A stretch of 64,000 nt of DNA from Acinetobacter baretiae (GCF_015627105.1 NZ_VTDM01000018.1:19732-83731), one strand, 5' to 3'. Shown: positions 39,986 through 51,967, counted from the stretch's first letter. The notes: a model not told the origin generated them from the letters alone. Program-made: numbers and translations.

Positions 39986-40455
39986 GTTCCTGAAATTTCA
40001 ATGGTGGTATGATGAATGGTAAATTCATCTGAGCCTGCAAGCATAGATAATTGATTCAGCGCAGAATCTGCAGAAGCTTCTTTGACTGTTTTGCAATTTG
40101 AACAAATTAAAAAAGCAGCTTGATGTCCTTCTCTAGGGTGACAACATGGAATAAATGCATTAATAGAACTTAATCGATGAATCAAACCCATATCAAGTAA
40201 AAAATCTAAACTTCGATACACTGTCGGTGGGGCAGCAGGTTTATCTGAGGTATTTTTGATTTGCGCTAAAATATCATATGCCCCAATTGGGCCATGAGAT
40301 TGTAAAATTAAAGAAAGTACTTCTTTCCTAAGCGGTGTAAGACGAGCATGATTTTGACTGCATAGATTTTCAGCTTCAAGCAGTCGAGTATCGATGTCTG
40401 CATGATCATGTACGCCATGCACTGTATTATCATGTGAATGAGTACATGATGCCAT
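39961..40455 (-). CDS. zur: Zinc uptake regulator Zur
   Basis: Fur-family repressor of zinc uptake genes. 164 residues: winged-helix domain (about 30-105, with LTPLRKEVLSLIL and PPTVYRSLDFL) and C-terminal dimerisation domain. The structural zinc site is shown by CSNCKTV and the terminal CRQCNLA. The N-terminus is unusually His-rich (CTHSHDNTVHGVHDH). It heads the zur-znuC-znuB operon and diverges from znuA across two Zur-box sequences, implying autorepression. Fur was rejected because of the zinc context and the CxxC pairs. Confidence 0.95.
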   Translation of the reverse strand: MASCTHSHDNTVHGVHDHADIDTRLLEAENLCSQNHARLTPLRKEVLSLILQSHGPIGAYDILAQIKNTSDKPAAPPTVYRSLDFLLDMGLIHRLSSINAFIPCCHPREGHQAAFLICSNCKTVKEASADSALNQLSMLAGSDEFTIHHTTIEISGTCRQCNLA

Positions 40456-40528
40456 ATAATTTACCTGACCTGAAATAAGAGATTTTGACGATATATTTTC
40501 GAAATTATATTAGCATATTTCTGATATA

Positions 40529-40563
40529 TGTTACAGTATAACGTAAAATGTTATATTATAACG
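40529..40563. promoter_or_regulatory. Two tandem Zur boxes between zur and znuA
   Basis: Two copies of the Zur-box core occur: TGTTACAGTATAACG (40529-40543) and TGTTATATTATAACG (40549-40563). Both fit the gammaproteobacterial consensus TGTTATANTATAACA with one or two changes. They are exactly 20 bp apart, two helical turns, in the 132-bp divergent promoter region. Confidence 0.85.
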
Positions 40564-40587
40564 CTTAAAATCGTATGATTAACACAA

Positions 40588-41442
40588 ATGAGATCGACCA
40601 TGGCACGTTTAATTGCAGTATTGATGTTGGTTTTTTATAGCCATAGTCTTTGGGCAAAAGGATTTGTTGTTTCAATTCATCCATTATATCTGATTGCTCA
40701 AGAAGTCACCAAGGGAATTGAACAACCAGAGTTACTGTTGGGCAATCAATCCGGTCATGACATTCAGTTAACGCCTGAGAATCGTAAAAGTATACAAGAT
40801 GCAGAGTTGATTATTTGGTTAGGTAAAGCACACGAAGCCCCTTTAAGCAAATTACTGACAGATAACCCTAAAGCGTTTTCACTGCTTTCATCGGGTGTGC
40901 TAAATACTTTACCGTTAAGAGATGTTAAAGGAAATACCATTGCTCAGTCTGTTGATAGTCATGTTTGGCTAGAGCCAAATAATGCAGTTAGAATTGCCTT
41001 TTTTATTGCAGCAACACGTTCTAAACAACATCCTGAACATAAAGAACAATACTGGGCCAATGCACGTGCATTTGCACAAAAATTTCTAATTGCAACACAT
41101 CAATTTGGACAGCATAAAACACCGAGGAAATATTGGTCATACCATGATGCTTACCAGTATATTGAACGTCCATTAAACATTAAGCTTGCAGGTACACTCA
41201 CCAATGACCCGCATGTGCCACCAACTGTCGCTCAAATTAAATACCTCAATGACAATAGACCTTATCCAAGTATGTGTTTATTGGCAGAGGGTGAAGCAAA
41301 TCGAAGCCAATATCAAAAATTACAACCCATACAATTTCAGCCTGTTGATGAAAGTTTAAAAGGTGAAAATGATTTCATTCAAGCGTGGATTGATCTTGCA
41401 CAAAAAATTCACCAATGTGTGCAAACATCAACCAAATCTTAA
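40588..41442 (+). CDS. znuA: Periplasmic zinc-binding protein of ZnuABC
   Basis: Substrate-binding protein of cluster A-I that delivers Zn2+ to ZnuBC. 284 residues with a signal peptide ending about SLWA-KG. Expected metal ligands are His in SGHDIQL, His in DSHVWLEPNNA and His in WSYHDAYQY; the fourth region reads LLAEGEANRS. The long His-rich loop of E. coli ZnuA is missing. Start ATG 40588, with ATG 40600 as alternative. Divergent from zur across two Zur boxes. Confidence 0.93.
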   Translation: MRSTMARLIAVLMLVFYSHSLWAKGFVVSIHPLYLIAQEVTKGIEQPELLLGNQSGHDIQLTPENRKSIQDAELIIWLGKAHEAPLSKLLTDNPKAFSLLSSGVLNTLPLRDVKGNTIAQSVDSHVWLEPNNAVRIAFFIAATRSKQHPEHKEQYWANARAFAQKFLIATHQFGQHKTPRKYWSYHDAYQYIERPLNIKLAGTLTNDPHVPPTVAQIKYLNDNRPYPSMCLLAEGEANRSQYQKLQPIQFQPVDESLKGENDFIQAWIDLAQKIHQCVQTSTKS

Positions 41443-41519
41443 AAAATAGGCTTAACTTAAGCTTAAATTAAAAAAAACTCGCTTTTTACCAAAAAGGTGG
41501 CGCTAACCGTCGGAAAAGA

Positions 41520-41548
41520 TTGCATGTTGAGGGGGGTGACTCTATAAT
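41520..41548 (+). promoter_or_regulatory. Promoter of the atp operon
   Basis: TTGCAT (41520-41525), 17-bp spacer, consensus TATAAT (41543-41548), 62 bp upstream of atpI. No other good promoter lies between here and atpB. Confidence 0.75.
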
Positions 41549-41610
41549 GCCTGCGATTAAAAACGATCATGAGTTAAACTTTTGAACATTCATGTTAGGT
41601 GTCAGCCAAA

Positions 41611-42003
41611 ATGGCTCAAGTAAAGCGTATGATAGACCTACGTTTTGCCAAAGCTCAGGTCTGTTTACAAGCATTAATGATTCCAGTATCAGCCTTTATT
41701 ACATGGCTTTTGAAAGGTGGAGCGGCTGCAAAAAGTATTGCACTTGGTGCATTGGTTTGCTGGCTTGCATGTACCTATTTTTCATGGCAGTCCTTTCGGA
41801 CCGCAGGAGCACGCGCTTCAAAGCAAGTGCTTTTTAATATGTATAAAGGAATGATGGGTAAGTTTGCGATTGTTATGATTGGATTTGCTTTAATTTTAAA
41901 CAATGTGAAACCGTTGTCACCAATTGCATTGTTTTGTGGTTTTATACTTGTTCAGATGATGTCATGGGTTGCCCCTTTTTTGGTGTCTAGACGAACAAAA
42001 TAA
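41611..42003 (+). CDS. atpI: ATP synthase accessory protein AtpI
   Basis: Small membrane protein, about 130 residues with four hydrophobic segments, encoded first in the atp operon. It assists assembly of the c-ring or Mg2+ homeostasis in other bacteria. Family features are weak; position and topology (SFRTAGARASKQVL loop between segments 2 and 3) support the call. Start at ATG 41611 with AGGTG about 9 bp upstream; a GTG at 41599 is possible. Confidence 0.88.
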   Translation: MAQVKRMIDLRFAKAQVCLQALMIPVSAFITWLLKGGAAAKSIALGALVCWLACTYFSWQSFRTAGARASKQVLFNMYKGMMGKFAIVMIGFALILNNVKPLSPIALFCGFILVQMMSWVAPFLVSRRTK

Positions 42004-42038
42004 ACAAGTATAAGCACATAAAATTGAATATTATTGGA

Positions 42039-42079
42039 GAGACACGAGATACCTTTGCAGTACGCAGTATTCGTTTCTC
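42039..42079 (+). promoter_or_regulatory. Imperfect hairpin between atpI and atpB
   Basis: GAGACACGAGATAC (42039-42052) and GTATTCGTTTCTC (42067-42079) pair with small mismatches and are followed by TTTTTC. It may act as a weak terminator/attenuator or processing site that separates atpI from the structural genes. Confidence 0.45.
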
Positions 42080-42109
42080 TTTTTCGTAATTGACATTGAC
42101 CAGGTGTGA

Positions 42110-43324
<1,215 letters not shown>

Positions 43325-43361
43325 TTCGTATATTCCAAAATTATGTGATTGAGGAATTGCA

Positions 43362-43832
43362 ATGAATATCAACTACACATTATTTGGTCAAGCAATTGCA
43401 TTTTTAGTTTTCGTCATATTTTGCATGAAGTTTGTTTGGCCACCACTAATCAATGCGATTAGTGAACGTCAACGTCGAATCGCTGATGGCTTAAACGCTG
43501 CTGAAAAAGCAAAAGCAGATCTTGCTGATGCACAGGCTCAAGTGAAAAATGAACTTGATGCAGCAAAAGTTCAGGCAGCACAATTGATTGAACAAGCGAA
43601 TCGTCGTGCAAATCAATTGGTTGAAGAAGCACGTACACAAGCAACTGCTGAAGGTGAACGTATTCGTCAACAGGCGCAAGAAAATGCTGATCAAGAGATC
43701 AATGCTGCTCGCGAACAATTACGTCAACAAGTTGCTGCTTTGGCAGTAGATGGTGCAGAAAAAATTCTTAACCAAAATGTTGATGCAGAAGCTCACAATG
43801 CCATGCTGACTCAGCTGGCTGCGAAACTCTAA
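43362..43832 (+). CDS. atpF: ATP synthase F0 subunit b
   Basis: Peripheral stalk subunit. 156 residues: one N-terminal membrane helix (about 5-27, [20 protein letters not shown]) and a long charged coiled-coil helix rich in Ala, Glu and Gln. Length equals E. coli AtpF (156). Part of atpIBEFHAGDC. Confidence 0.96.
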   Translation: MNINYTLFGQAIAFLVFVIFCMKFVWPPLINAISERQRRIADGLNAAEKAKADLADAQAQVKNELDAAKVQAAQLIEQANRRANQLVEEARTQATAEGERIRQQAQENADQEINAAREQLRQQVAALAVDGAEKILNQNVDAEAHNAMLTQLAAKL

Positions 43833-43844
43833 GAGAGGCGAGAT

Positions 43845-44381
43845 ATGTCTGAACTCTTGACGTTGGCACGCCCGTACGCTAAAGCAGCATTTTCTTATGC
43901 TGCTGAGCAAGGTGTAACTGACAATTGGTCAAATGCATTACAAATGCTCAGTGCTGCGGTGCAAGACGAAGCATTTTCCGCTTATTTGAACCGTCCTGAG
44001 ATGACTCCGGAAGGGCAATTAAAGCTTCTTACGCACGTTTTAGGTGAAGCACAATCAGAAGCACTATCAAAATTCATCTTACTTTTGGCTGAAAATGACC
44101 GTTTGGCATTGCTTCCACAAGTATTAACTGAATACGAAGAGCTCAAGTCACAACGCAATAAAATTGTTGATATCGATATTGAATCAGCATTTCCGTTGAC
44201 AGCAGTACAAGAACAGTTACTGATTCAAGCGTTAGAAAAACGCTTTAATAGTGGTGTGAAAGTATCTGTGAGCGTTAACCCTGCACTCATTGCAGGTGTT
44301 GTGATTCGTGCAGGTGATCAAGTGATAGATGATTCTGCGTTGAGCAAGCTTGAGAAAATGCGGACTCGTCTTCTTGCCTAA
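43845..44381 (+). CDS. atpH: ATP synthase F1 subunit delta
   Basis: Links the b-dimer to the top of F1. 178 residues with the N-terminal six-helix domain beginning [16 protein letters not shown] and the C-terminal signature [22 protein letters not shown]. Gammaproteobacterial length. Starts 12 bp after atpF with a GAGAGG site. Confidence 0.96.
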   Translation: MSELLTLARPYAKAAFSYAAEQGVTDNWSNALQMLSAAVQDEAFSAYLNRPEMTPEGQLKLLTHVLGEAQSEALSKFILLLAENDRLALLPQVLTEYEELKSQRNKIVDIDIESAFPLTAVQEQLLIQALEKRFNSGVKVSVSVNPALIAGVVIRAGDQVIDDSALSKLEKMRTRLLA

Positions 44382-44421
44382 AGCAAAAGACTGAACTAAT
44401 ACAAGATTGAGGAATAGCGCA

Positions 44422-45966
44422 ATGCAACAACTGAATCCATCCGAGATCAGTGCGCTCATTAAACAGCGTATCAGCGATCTGGACACTAGCGCAACTGCGA
44501 AGACTGAAGGCACGATTGTAAAAGTGTCTGACGGTATCGTGCGTATTCACGGCCTTGCTGATGCAATGTACGGTGAAATGATCGAATTTGACGGCGGCTT
44601 ATTTGGTATGGCACTGAACCTAGAACAGGATTCAGTGGGTGCCGTTGTCCTAGGTAATTACCTTGGCCTTCAAGAAGGTCAAAAAGCACGTTGTACAGGC
44701 CGCGTATTAGAAGTTCCAGTTGGTCCTGAACTTCTAGGTCGTGTGGTTGATGCTTTGGGTAACCCAATTGATGGGAAAGGCCCAATTGATGCAAAATTAA
44801 CAGATGCTGTTGAAAAAGTAGCACCTGGTGTAATTTGGCGTCAAAGCGTAGATCAACCTGTTCAAACAGGTTATAAATCAGTAGATACCATGATTCCTGT
44901 AGGCCGTGGTCAGCGTGAGTTGATCATTGGTGACCGCCAAACAGGTAAGACAGCAATGGCGATTGATGCCATTATTGCGCAAAAGCAATCTGGTATTAAA
45001 TGTGTTTACGTTGCAATTGGTCAAAAACAATCGACCATTGCAAACGTTGTACGCAAGTTAGAAGAAACAGGTGCAATGGCATATACCACTGTGGTTGCTG
45101 CTGCTGCTGCTGACCCTGCTGCAATGCAATACCTTGCACCGTATGCTGGTTGTACGATGGGCGAATACTTCCGCGATCGTGGTGAAGATGCATTAATTAT
45201 TTATGATGATTTGTCGAAACAAGCTGTTGCTTATCGTCAAATTTCATTGCTACTTCGTCGTCCACCAGGCCGTGAAGCGTACCCAGGTGATGTATTCTAT
45301 CTTCACTCACGTCTATTAGAGCGTGCATCTCGTGTATCTGCCGATTATGTTGAGCAGTTCACTAAAGGTGAAGTGAAAGGTAAAACAGGTTCACTGACTG
45401 CACTGCCAATTATTGAAACACAAGCAGGTGACGTATCTGCATTCGTTCCAACAAACGTGATCTCAATTACAGATGGTCAGATCTTCTTAGAAACATCATT
45501 ATTTAATGCAGGTATTCGTCCTGCGGTAAATGCGGGTATTTCTGTATCACGTGTTGGTGGTTCTGCGCAAACGAAAATTATCAAGAAACTCTCTGGTGGT
45601 ATTCGTACAGCACTTGCACAATATCGTGAGCTTGCAGCATTTGCTCAATTTGCATCAGATCTTGATGAAGCAACACGTAAACAGCTTGAACATGGTCAAC
45701 GTGTGACTGAGCTTATGAAGCAAAAACAATATGCTCCATACTCAATCGCTGACCAAGCAGTGTCAATTTATGCTTCAAACGAAGGCTACATGACTGATGT
45801 TGAAGTCAACAAAATTGTAGCATTTGATACCGCATTAATTGCATACTTCCGTTCAGAACATGCTGAATTAATGCAACAAATTGATGCAACTGGTAAATAC
45901 GACAAAGACATCGAAGCTGCACTTAAAGCCGGTATTGAGAGCTTTAAAGCAACTCAAACTTACTAA
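44422..45966 (+). CDS. atpA: ATP synthase F1 subunit alpha
   Basis: Non-catalytic nucleotide-binding subunit. 514 residues from ATG 44422, which has GAGG about 11 bp upstream; TTG 44407 is not needed. Walker A is GDRQTGKTA (about 169-177). Visible also are [16 protein letters not shown], the alpha signature [20 protein letters not shown] and [13 protein letters not shown]. Standard sequence with no anomalies. Confidence 0.98.
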   Translation: MQQLNPSEISALIKQRISDLDTSATAKTEGTIVKVSDGIVRIHGLADAMYGEMIEFDGGLFGMALNLEQDSVGAVVLGNYLGLQEGQKARCTGRVLEVPVGPELLGRVVDALGNPIDGKGPIDAKLTDAVEKVAPGVIWRQSVDQPVQTGYKSVDTMIPVGRGQRELIIGDRQTGKTAMAIDAIIAQKQSGIKCVYVAIGQKQSTIANVVRKLEETGAMAYTTVVAAAAADPAAMQYLAPYAGCTMGEYFRDRGEDALIIYDDLSKQAVAYRQISLLLRRPPGREAYPGDVFYLHSRLLERASRVSADYVEQFTKGEVKGKTGSLTALPIIETQAGDVSAFVPTNVISITDGQIFLETSLFNAGIRPAVNAGISVSRVGGSAQTKIIKKLSGGIRTALAQYRELAAFAQFASDLDEATRKQLEHGQRVTELMKQKQYAPYSIADQAVSIYASNEGYMTDVEVNKIVAFDTALIAYFRSEHAELMQQIDATGKYDKDIEAALKAGIESFKATQTY

Positions 45967-45982
45967 GTTTTTCACGGATCAA

Positions 45983-46015
45983 TGTTCGAAGGCTTTGATT
46001 TAAAGCTTTCGAACA
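45983..46015 (+). promoter_or_regulatory. Strong hairpin between atpA and atpG
   Basis: TGTTCGAAGGCTTT (45983-45996) and AAAGCTTTCGAACA (46002-46015) form a 14-bp stem with one G-U pair and a 5-nt loop. No T-run follows, so it is more likely a stability or translation element than a terminator. It ends 16 bp before the atpG start. Confidence 0.6.
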
Positions 46016-46031
46016 GTAGGTTATTAAGCAT

Positions 46032-46901
46032 ATGGCAAATTTAAAAGAAATTCGCGCCAAAGTAGCCAGCATTAAAAACACGCAAAAAATTACGCGTGCA
46101 ATGCAAATGGTCGCTGCTTCAAAAATGCGTCGTGCGCAAGATCGTATGGCCGTAGGGCGTCCGTATGCCGAAAATATGCACCGTGTTATTGCTCACTTGG
46201 TACAGGCTAATCCTGAATACAAACACCGTTACATGATAGATCGTCCTGTAAAACGCGTTGGTTATATCATCGTGTCTTCAGACCGTGGTCTAGCAGGTGG
46301 TTTAAACATTAACTTGTTTAAAAAAGTAGTTCAGCATGTTCAGCAACAAAAAGAGCAATCAATTGAAGTTCAATTTGCTTTAATTGGTCAAAAAGCGGTG
46401 TCTTTTTTTAATAGCTACGGTGGCAAAGTACTTGGTGCAACCACGCAAATTGGTGATGCACCAACATTAGATCAGCTTTCTGGTTCAGTACAAATCATGC
46501 TTGATGCTTTCGACAAAGGCGAGTTAGATCGTATCTACCTTGTGTCGAATGGTTTTGTCAATGCAATGACACAAAAGCCAAAAGTTGAGCAACTTGTTCC
46601 TTTAGCGCAGGCAGACGAAGGCGAAGAACTAAACCGTAATTATGGTTGGGACTATATCTATGAACCAAATGCAGAACAACTGCTAAATGGTTTATTGGTT
46701 CGCTACATTGAGTCGGTGGTTTATCAGGGTGTGATTGAAAATATCGCATGTGAGCAATCTGCACGTATGGTTGCAATGAAAGCAGCAACTGACAATGCAG
46801 GTCAGCTTATTAAAGACCTACAACTCGTTTATAACAAGCTGCGTCAAGCCGCGATTACTCAGGAAATCTCTGAGATCGTTGGTGGTGCCGCTGCCGTTTA
46901 A
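46032..46901 (+). CDS. atpG: ATP synthase F1 subunit gamma
   Basis: Central rotor shaft. 289 residues, N-terminal coiled coil with [20 protein letters not shown] and VAASKMRR, Rossmann-like middle with [19 protein letters not shown], and C-terminal helix ending in [20 protein letters not shown], the family signature. Normal length. Confidence 0.97.
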   Translation: MANLKEIRAKVASIKNTQKITRAMQMVAASKMRRAQDRMAVGRPYAENMHRVIAHLVQANPEYKHRYMIDRPVKRVGYIIVSSDRGLAGGLNINLFKKVVQHVQQQKEQSIEVQFALIGQKAVSFFNSYGGKVLGATTQIGDAPTLDQLSGSVQIMLDAFDKGELDRIYLVSNGFVNAMTQKPKVEQLVPLAQADEGEELNRNYGWDYIYEPNAEQLLNGLLVRYIESVVYQGVIENIACEQSARMVAMKAATDNAGQLIKDLQLVYNKLRQAAITQEISEIVGGAAAV

Positions 46902-46917
46902 CAATATTGAAATTTGA

Positions 46918-48327
<1,410 letters not shown>

Positions 48328-48342
48328 TAAGGAGATCATCTC

Positions 48343-48762
48343 ATGGCAACGATGCAATGTGATGTCGTAAGTGTTAGTGAATCGTTATTCTCTGGCACAG
48401 TGACTATGTTGATTGCTAAAGGTGTGGGTGGTGAACTCGGTATTATGCCAAGTCACGCTCCGCTTGTAACTTTGCTAAAACCTGGTCCAATACGTGTTGT
48501 GCTTGAAAATGGTAAAGAAGAAGTCATTTATGTGTCTGGTGGTGTATTAGAAGTACAACCTCACGTAGTTACTGTTCTTGCCGATACAGCCGTCCGTGCA
48601 GAAAACTTAGATGAAGTGGCAATTTTAGAAGCACGTAAACATGCTGAACAATTGCTAGCAAATCAAAAGAATGATTTGGATGCCGCAGCAGCGTTAGCAT
48701 CTCTGTCAGAAGTTGCAGGACAACTTGAAACCATTCGTAAAATGAAGCATCGTGCAATGTAA
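48343..48762 (+). CDS. atpC: ATP synthase F1 subunit epsilon
   Basis: Rotor subunit and ATPase inhibitor. 139 residues: N-terminal beta-barrel with MQCDVVSVSESLFSG and GELGIMPSHAPLVTLLKPG, then two C-terminal helices. Last gene of the operon, 15 bp after atpD, followed by a strong terminator. Confidence 0.97.
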   Translation: MATMQCDVVSVSESLFSGTVTMLIAKGVGGELGIMPSHAPLVTLLKPGPIRVVLENGKEEVIYVSGGVLEVQPHVVTVLADTAVRAENLDEVAILEARKHAEQLLANQKNDLDAAAALASLSEVAGQLETIRKMKHRAM

Positions 48763-48774
48763 ATTGTTGATGTG

Positions 48775-48807
48775 AAAAAAGCCACTCAATCATGAGTGGC
48801 TTTTTTT
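48775..48807 (+). terminator. Terminator of the atp operon
   Basis: Stem GCCACTCA / TGAGTGGC with a 4-nt loop, A-run before and seven T after. Located 13 bp after the atpC stop. Confidence 0.95.
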
Positions 48808-48870
48808 ATGTCTATTTGTTTTTGCATGTGATAAATATACGTTACTATACATTCAAAATTCGAGAAGAAA

Positions 48871-49758
48871 ATGACTGAATTTAAGTCGGTAGATGGAGTC
48901 ACGTATCATGTTAAAAATGAACTTGAAGTGATTGAAATAGATAATCAATTTTGTAATGCAATCATTTCATTACAAGGCGCACAAATATTAGAGTTTAAAT
49001 CAAACAAAATGATAAATTCTAAAGGTTTACTTTGGACATCTTCTTTAAATACATATCAACAAGGTAAAGCAATTCGTGGTGGTATTCCATTTTGTTTTCC
49101 TTGGTTTGGCGGGCATAAAATACATCATGATTATCCTGCCCATGGTTTTGCTCGTTATCTTCCATGGCAGTTAATAGATGTAATTTATGCAGAAAAAAAA
49201 GGTCATGAGTTGGTGTTTCAATTAAAAGATACAGCGCATACTCGTCATTTATGGAATCATTCATTTCAATTACAGATGAAAATTTGTTGTCAAGATAAGC
49301 TAACTTTACATTTTGAAATCATCAATACGGGTGATATAGAGTTTGAATATGAATTTGTTTGGCACAGTTACTTTCCTGTAGATATTTATCATGCCAAAAT
49401 CAAGGGATTGCATCAGACAGCATATATTGATCAATTAAAACATATGCAAGATGATGTACAAACAGAAGAATATATTGAAATAGAAAAAGAAATGGACAGA
49501 ATTTATCCAAAAACAAAAGGAGTATTTAAAATTAGTTCGGGTCAAATGCCTACGATTTATGTCAAAAGTAATGCTAAAAGTGCAGTTGTTTGGAATCCAT
49601 GGTTAACTAAAGCACAACGTTTGGCAGATGTGGGAGATCAGGCATGGCAAGATTTTGTGTGTTTAGAATCAGGCCAAATAAAAGATGCTAGTATGAAACT
49701 AGCACCTAATGCATCTGCTACATATGAGTTAATCATTTCTGATCATGACATGATATGA
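48871..49758 (+). CDS. D-hexose-6-phosphate mutarotase-like protein (YeaD family)
   Basis: Aldose-1-epimerase fold protein of 295 residues, likely interconverting anomers of a hexose phosphate. Typical family segments: LQGAQILEFKS, AIRGGIPFCFPWFGGH, HGFARYLPWQL (with a conserved His), FEYEFVWHSYFPV and VVWNPWLTKAQRLADVGDQAWQDFVCLESG, the last being characteristic of the YeaD branch. Cytoplasmic, no signal. Single gene after the atp operon, convergent with the glutathione peroxidase gene 2 bp away. The exact substrate is unknown. Confidence 0.85.
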   Translation: MTEFKSVDGVTYHVKNELEVIEIDNQFCNAIISLQGAQILEFKSNKMINSKGLLWTSSLNTYQQGKAIRGGIPFCFPWFGGHKIHHDYPAHGFARYLPWQLIDVIYAEKKGHELVFQLKDTAHTRHLWNHSFQLQMKICCQDKLTLHFEIINTGDIEFEYEFVWHSYFPVDIYHAKIKGLHQTAYIDQLKHMQDDVQTEEYIEIEKEMDRIYPKTKGVFKISSGQMPTIYVKSNAKSAVVWNPWLTKAQRLADVGDQAWQDFVCLESGQIKDASMKLAPNASATYELIISDHDMI

Positions 49759-49760
49759 GC

Positions 49761-50303
49761 TTATTTTGCTAATTCAATTTCAATACACTTGAGAAACTCA
49801 GAGTCACTTGCAAGGGTGTCTGGTGAAAAGCGCGCAACAACATCACCATTTTTACCCACGATAAATTTTTCAAAGTTCCATAAAACTTCTGGTTCATCTG
49901 CTACATCAATGGATGCACTTTTCAGCTTTTCAGCAAATGCTTGTCCACCAATACGATGTGGCTGTGCATCAGTCAAGTATTGATATAGCGGATGTTTATC
50001 TTCACCAACGACAGAAATTTTGGAAAATAAAGGAAAATCAACTTTATAATTCAATGAGCAAAATTCTTCAATTTCATCATCAGATGCAGGCTCTTGTTGT
50101 AAAAAGTTATTGGCAGGGAAGCCAAGAACAGTTAATCCACTTGATTTCTTATCATGAAACAATGTCTGTAACCCTTCGTACTGAGGGGTTAAGCCACATT
50201 TAGATGCAGTATTGACAATGACTAAAACATGTCCTTGATAGTCTTTTAAACTGCTATTTTGTCCTTTAATATTTTTAACAGGAATATCATAAATTTTTGC
50301 CAT
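49761..50303 (-). CDS. Glutathione peroxidase-family thiol peroxidase
   Basis: Reduces hydrogen and lipid peroxides, probably with thioredoxin as reductant, as is usual for bacterial Cys-GPx. 180 residues. Peroxidatic Cys36 in NTASKCGLTPQYEGLQ, Gln in QQEP, and Trp-Asn in LWNFEKF complete the catalytic tetrad. The FPCNQF motif of many homologues reads FPANNF here, so that Cys is missing, while the Cys in EEFCSLNYKVDFP could serve as resolving residue. No signal peptide. Monocistronic. Confidence 0.92.
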   Translation of the reverse strand: MAKIYDIPVKNIKGQNSSLKDYQGHVLVIVNTASKCGLTPQYEGLQTLFHDKKSSGLTVLGFPANNFLQQEPASDDEIEEFCSLNYKVDFPLFSKISVVGEDKHPLYQYLTDAQPHRIGGQAFAEKLKSASIDVADEPEVLWNFEKFIVGKNGDVVARFSPDTLASDSEFLKCIEIELAK

Positions 50304-50468
50304 GGAATCATCCTTTCATTGAGAGCATGAGTTACTTGTGTGAAAAAATAATTATGTGAGATAAGTTTATGATTTGATATATACGCTCTGTAAATTTTTC
50401 AATATTCATTTACAACTAATATTAGTTATCATTATTTTTTATGCAAACGAGTGAGTAGTGACATGAAT

Positions 50469-50487
50469 ATGTCATAAAATTGCGTTT
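50469..50487 (+). promoter_or_regulatory. Candidate Pho box / palindrome upstream of alkaline phosphatase
   Basis: ATGTCATAAAATTGC resembles the first part of the E. coli phoA Pho box (CTGTCATAAAGTTGT), differing at three positions. The same place has the palindrome TGACAT-gaat-ATGTCA (50459-50474). It lies about 50 bp upstream of the gene. Confidence 0.45.
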
Positions 50488-50537
50488 AAATACCGCTTTA
50501 AGTTTGATAATGATCAATATATAGGGGTGAGTATCTC

Positions 50538-51950
50538 ATGATACATAAGAAAAAATTACTTTCAGTATTAACTTTACTGCTTGGATATTCAACATGGTCT
50601 ATTGCACATGCCGACCATCAGGATTTAATTGCACCCCAAGCAAAAGGTGATGTATCTCAATTTTCAGGTGCAACACGCTTGAAAGAAGAACGCAGTCAAG
50701 CTTTAAAAGCGGCTATTAGTCAACGTCATGTAAAAAATGTGATTTTAATTATTGGTGATGGAACCAGTGACTCTGAAATTACCAGTGCACGTAATTATAT
50801 CAAAGGTGCAAGTGGTTATTTTCCTGGTATAGATGCTTTGCCATTTACAGGCAGTTATACCACTTATGCATTGAATAAAGATAAAAGTATTGAATATGTG
50901 ACAGATTCTGCAGCTTCAGCATCTGCATGGGCAACAGGTGTAAAAACGTATAATGGTGCTTTAGGGATTAATATTTATGATCAGCCACAAACATCAATAT
51001 TAGCACTTGCAAAGAAAGCGGGTTATGCAACAGGTAATGTAACAACGTCTGAATTACAAGATGCAACACCTGCAGCACTAATATCACATGTACCAAAACG
51101 TAAATGTTATTCACCATCATCAACCACTAAATTATGTCCAAAAGAGGCACTAGAAAATGGTGGATTAGGTTCAATTTCTGAACAATTACTAGATGCCCGT
51201 GCCGATGTAACTTTTGGTGGTGGTATGAAATCTTTCCAAGAAAAAGCAACAGCAGGAAAATTTCAGGGTAAGAGTTTGTTAGAACAGGCTCAAACTGAAA
51301 ACTATCAAATTGTTACTGACAAATCAGAACTAGATCGAGTCGTGATTGCAAATCAAAAACAACCTGTACTTGGTGTATTTGCATCGGGGAATTTGGCTGT
51401 ACGATGGGTGGGCCCAGAAGCAACACATGGTGGAAATGAAAAACCTGCCGAGCGCTGCCAACCGAATCCTGAATACAAAGCTTCGACACCAACGTTAAAA
51501 GAAATGACAGATAAAGCGATTAATTTGCTAAAAACCAATCCAAAAGGTTTTTTCTTACAAGTTGAAAGCGCATCGATTGATAAACGTAACCATGAAGCAG
51601 ACGCATGTGGACAAATTGGTGAAACTTTAGCACTTGATGAAGCCGTACAATCAGCATTGGCATTTGCGAAAACTCATCCAGATACCTTAATTATTTTAAC
51701 GGGCGACCATGCACATACCAGTCAAATTGTGCCTTTAGACTCGCCAAGCCCAGGTAAAACGGTCAAATTATTAACGCAAGACAATGCACCAATGGTACTT
51801 AATTACGCAACTTCTGACAAAGGAAGTCAAGAGCATACAGGTTCTCAAGTACGTGTTGCTGCACATGGGCCAAGAGCTGCAAATATTGTTGGTTTAACAG
51901 ACCAAACAGATCTGTTTTTCATTATGAAAGATGCACTTAAAATTAAGTAA
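50538..51950 (+). CDS. phoA: Periplasmic alkaline phosphatase (PhoA family)
   Basis: Hydrolyses phosphomonoesters to release phosphate. 470 residues with signal peptide ending IAHA-DH. Metal-binding Asp74 in LIIGDGTSD. The nucleophile is Ser124 in VTDSAASASAWATG, corresponding to DSA at E. coli 101-103. TGDHAHTSQIV and the late TGSQVRVAAHGP His motif complete the site. A Pho-box-like site upstream suggests PhoB control. It ends 290 bp before the next gene, with a weak terminator in between. Confidence 0.94.
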   Translation: MIHKKKLLSVLTLLLGYSTWSIAHADHQDLIAPQAKGDVSQFSGATRLKEERSQALKAAISQRHVKNVILIIGDGTSDSEITSARNYIKGASGYFPGIDALPFTGSYTTYALNKDKSIEYVTDSAASASAWATGVKTYNGALGINIYDQPQTSILALAKKAGYATGNVTTSELQDATPAALISHVPKRKCYSPSSTTKLCPKEALENGGLGSISEQLLDARADVTFGGGMKSFQEKATAGKFQGKSLLEQAQTENYQIVTDKSELDRVVIANQKQPVLGVFASGNLAVRWVGPEATHGGNEKPAERCQPNPEYKASTPTLKEMTDKAINLLKTNPKGFFLQVESASIDKRNHEADACGQIGETLALDEAVQSALAFAKTHPDTLIILTGDHAHTSQIVPLDSPSPGKTVKLLTQDNAPMVLNYATSDKGSQEHTGSQVRVAAHGPRAANIVGLTDQTDLFFIMKDALKIK

Positions 51951-51967
51951 CTCATTTATATAAAAAT

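Noticed and set aside
43362..43832. Antisense frames of 60-75 codons opposite atpF
   Set aside because: They arise from the repetitive Ala/Gln/Glu codons of the coiled coil and lack start signals.
49761..50303. Inactive glutathione peroxidase because of the FPANNF change
   Set aside because: The catalytic Cys36, Gln, Trp and Asn are present; the missing Cys in that motif is not part of the tetrad.
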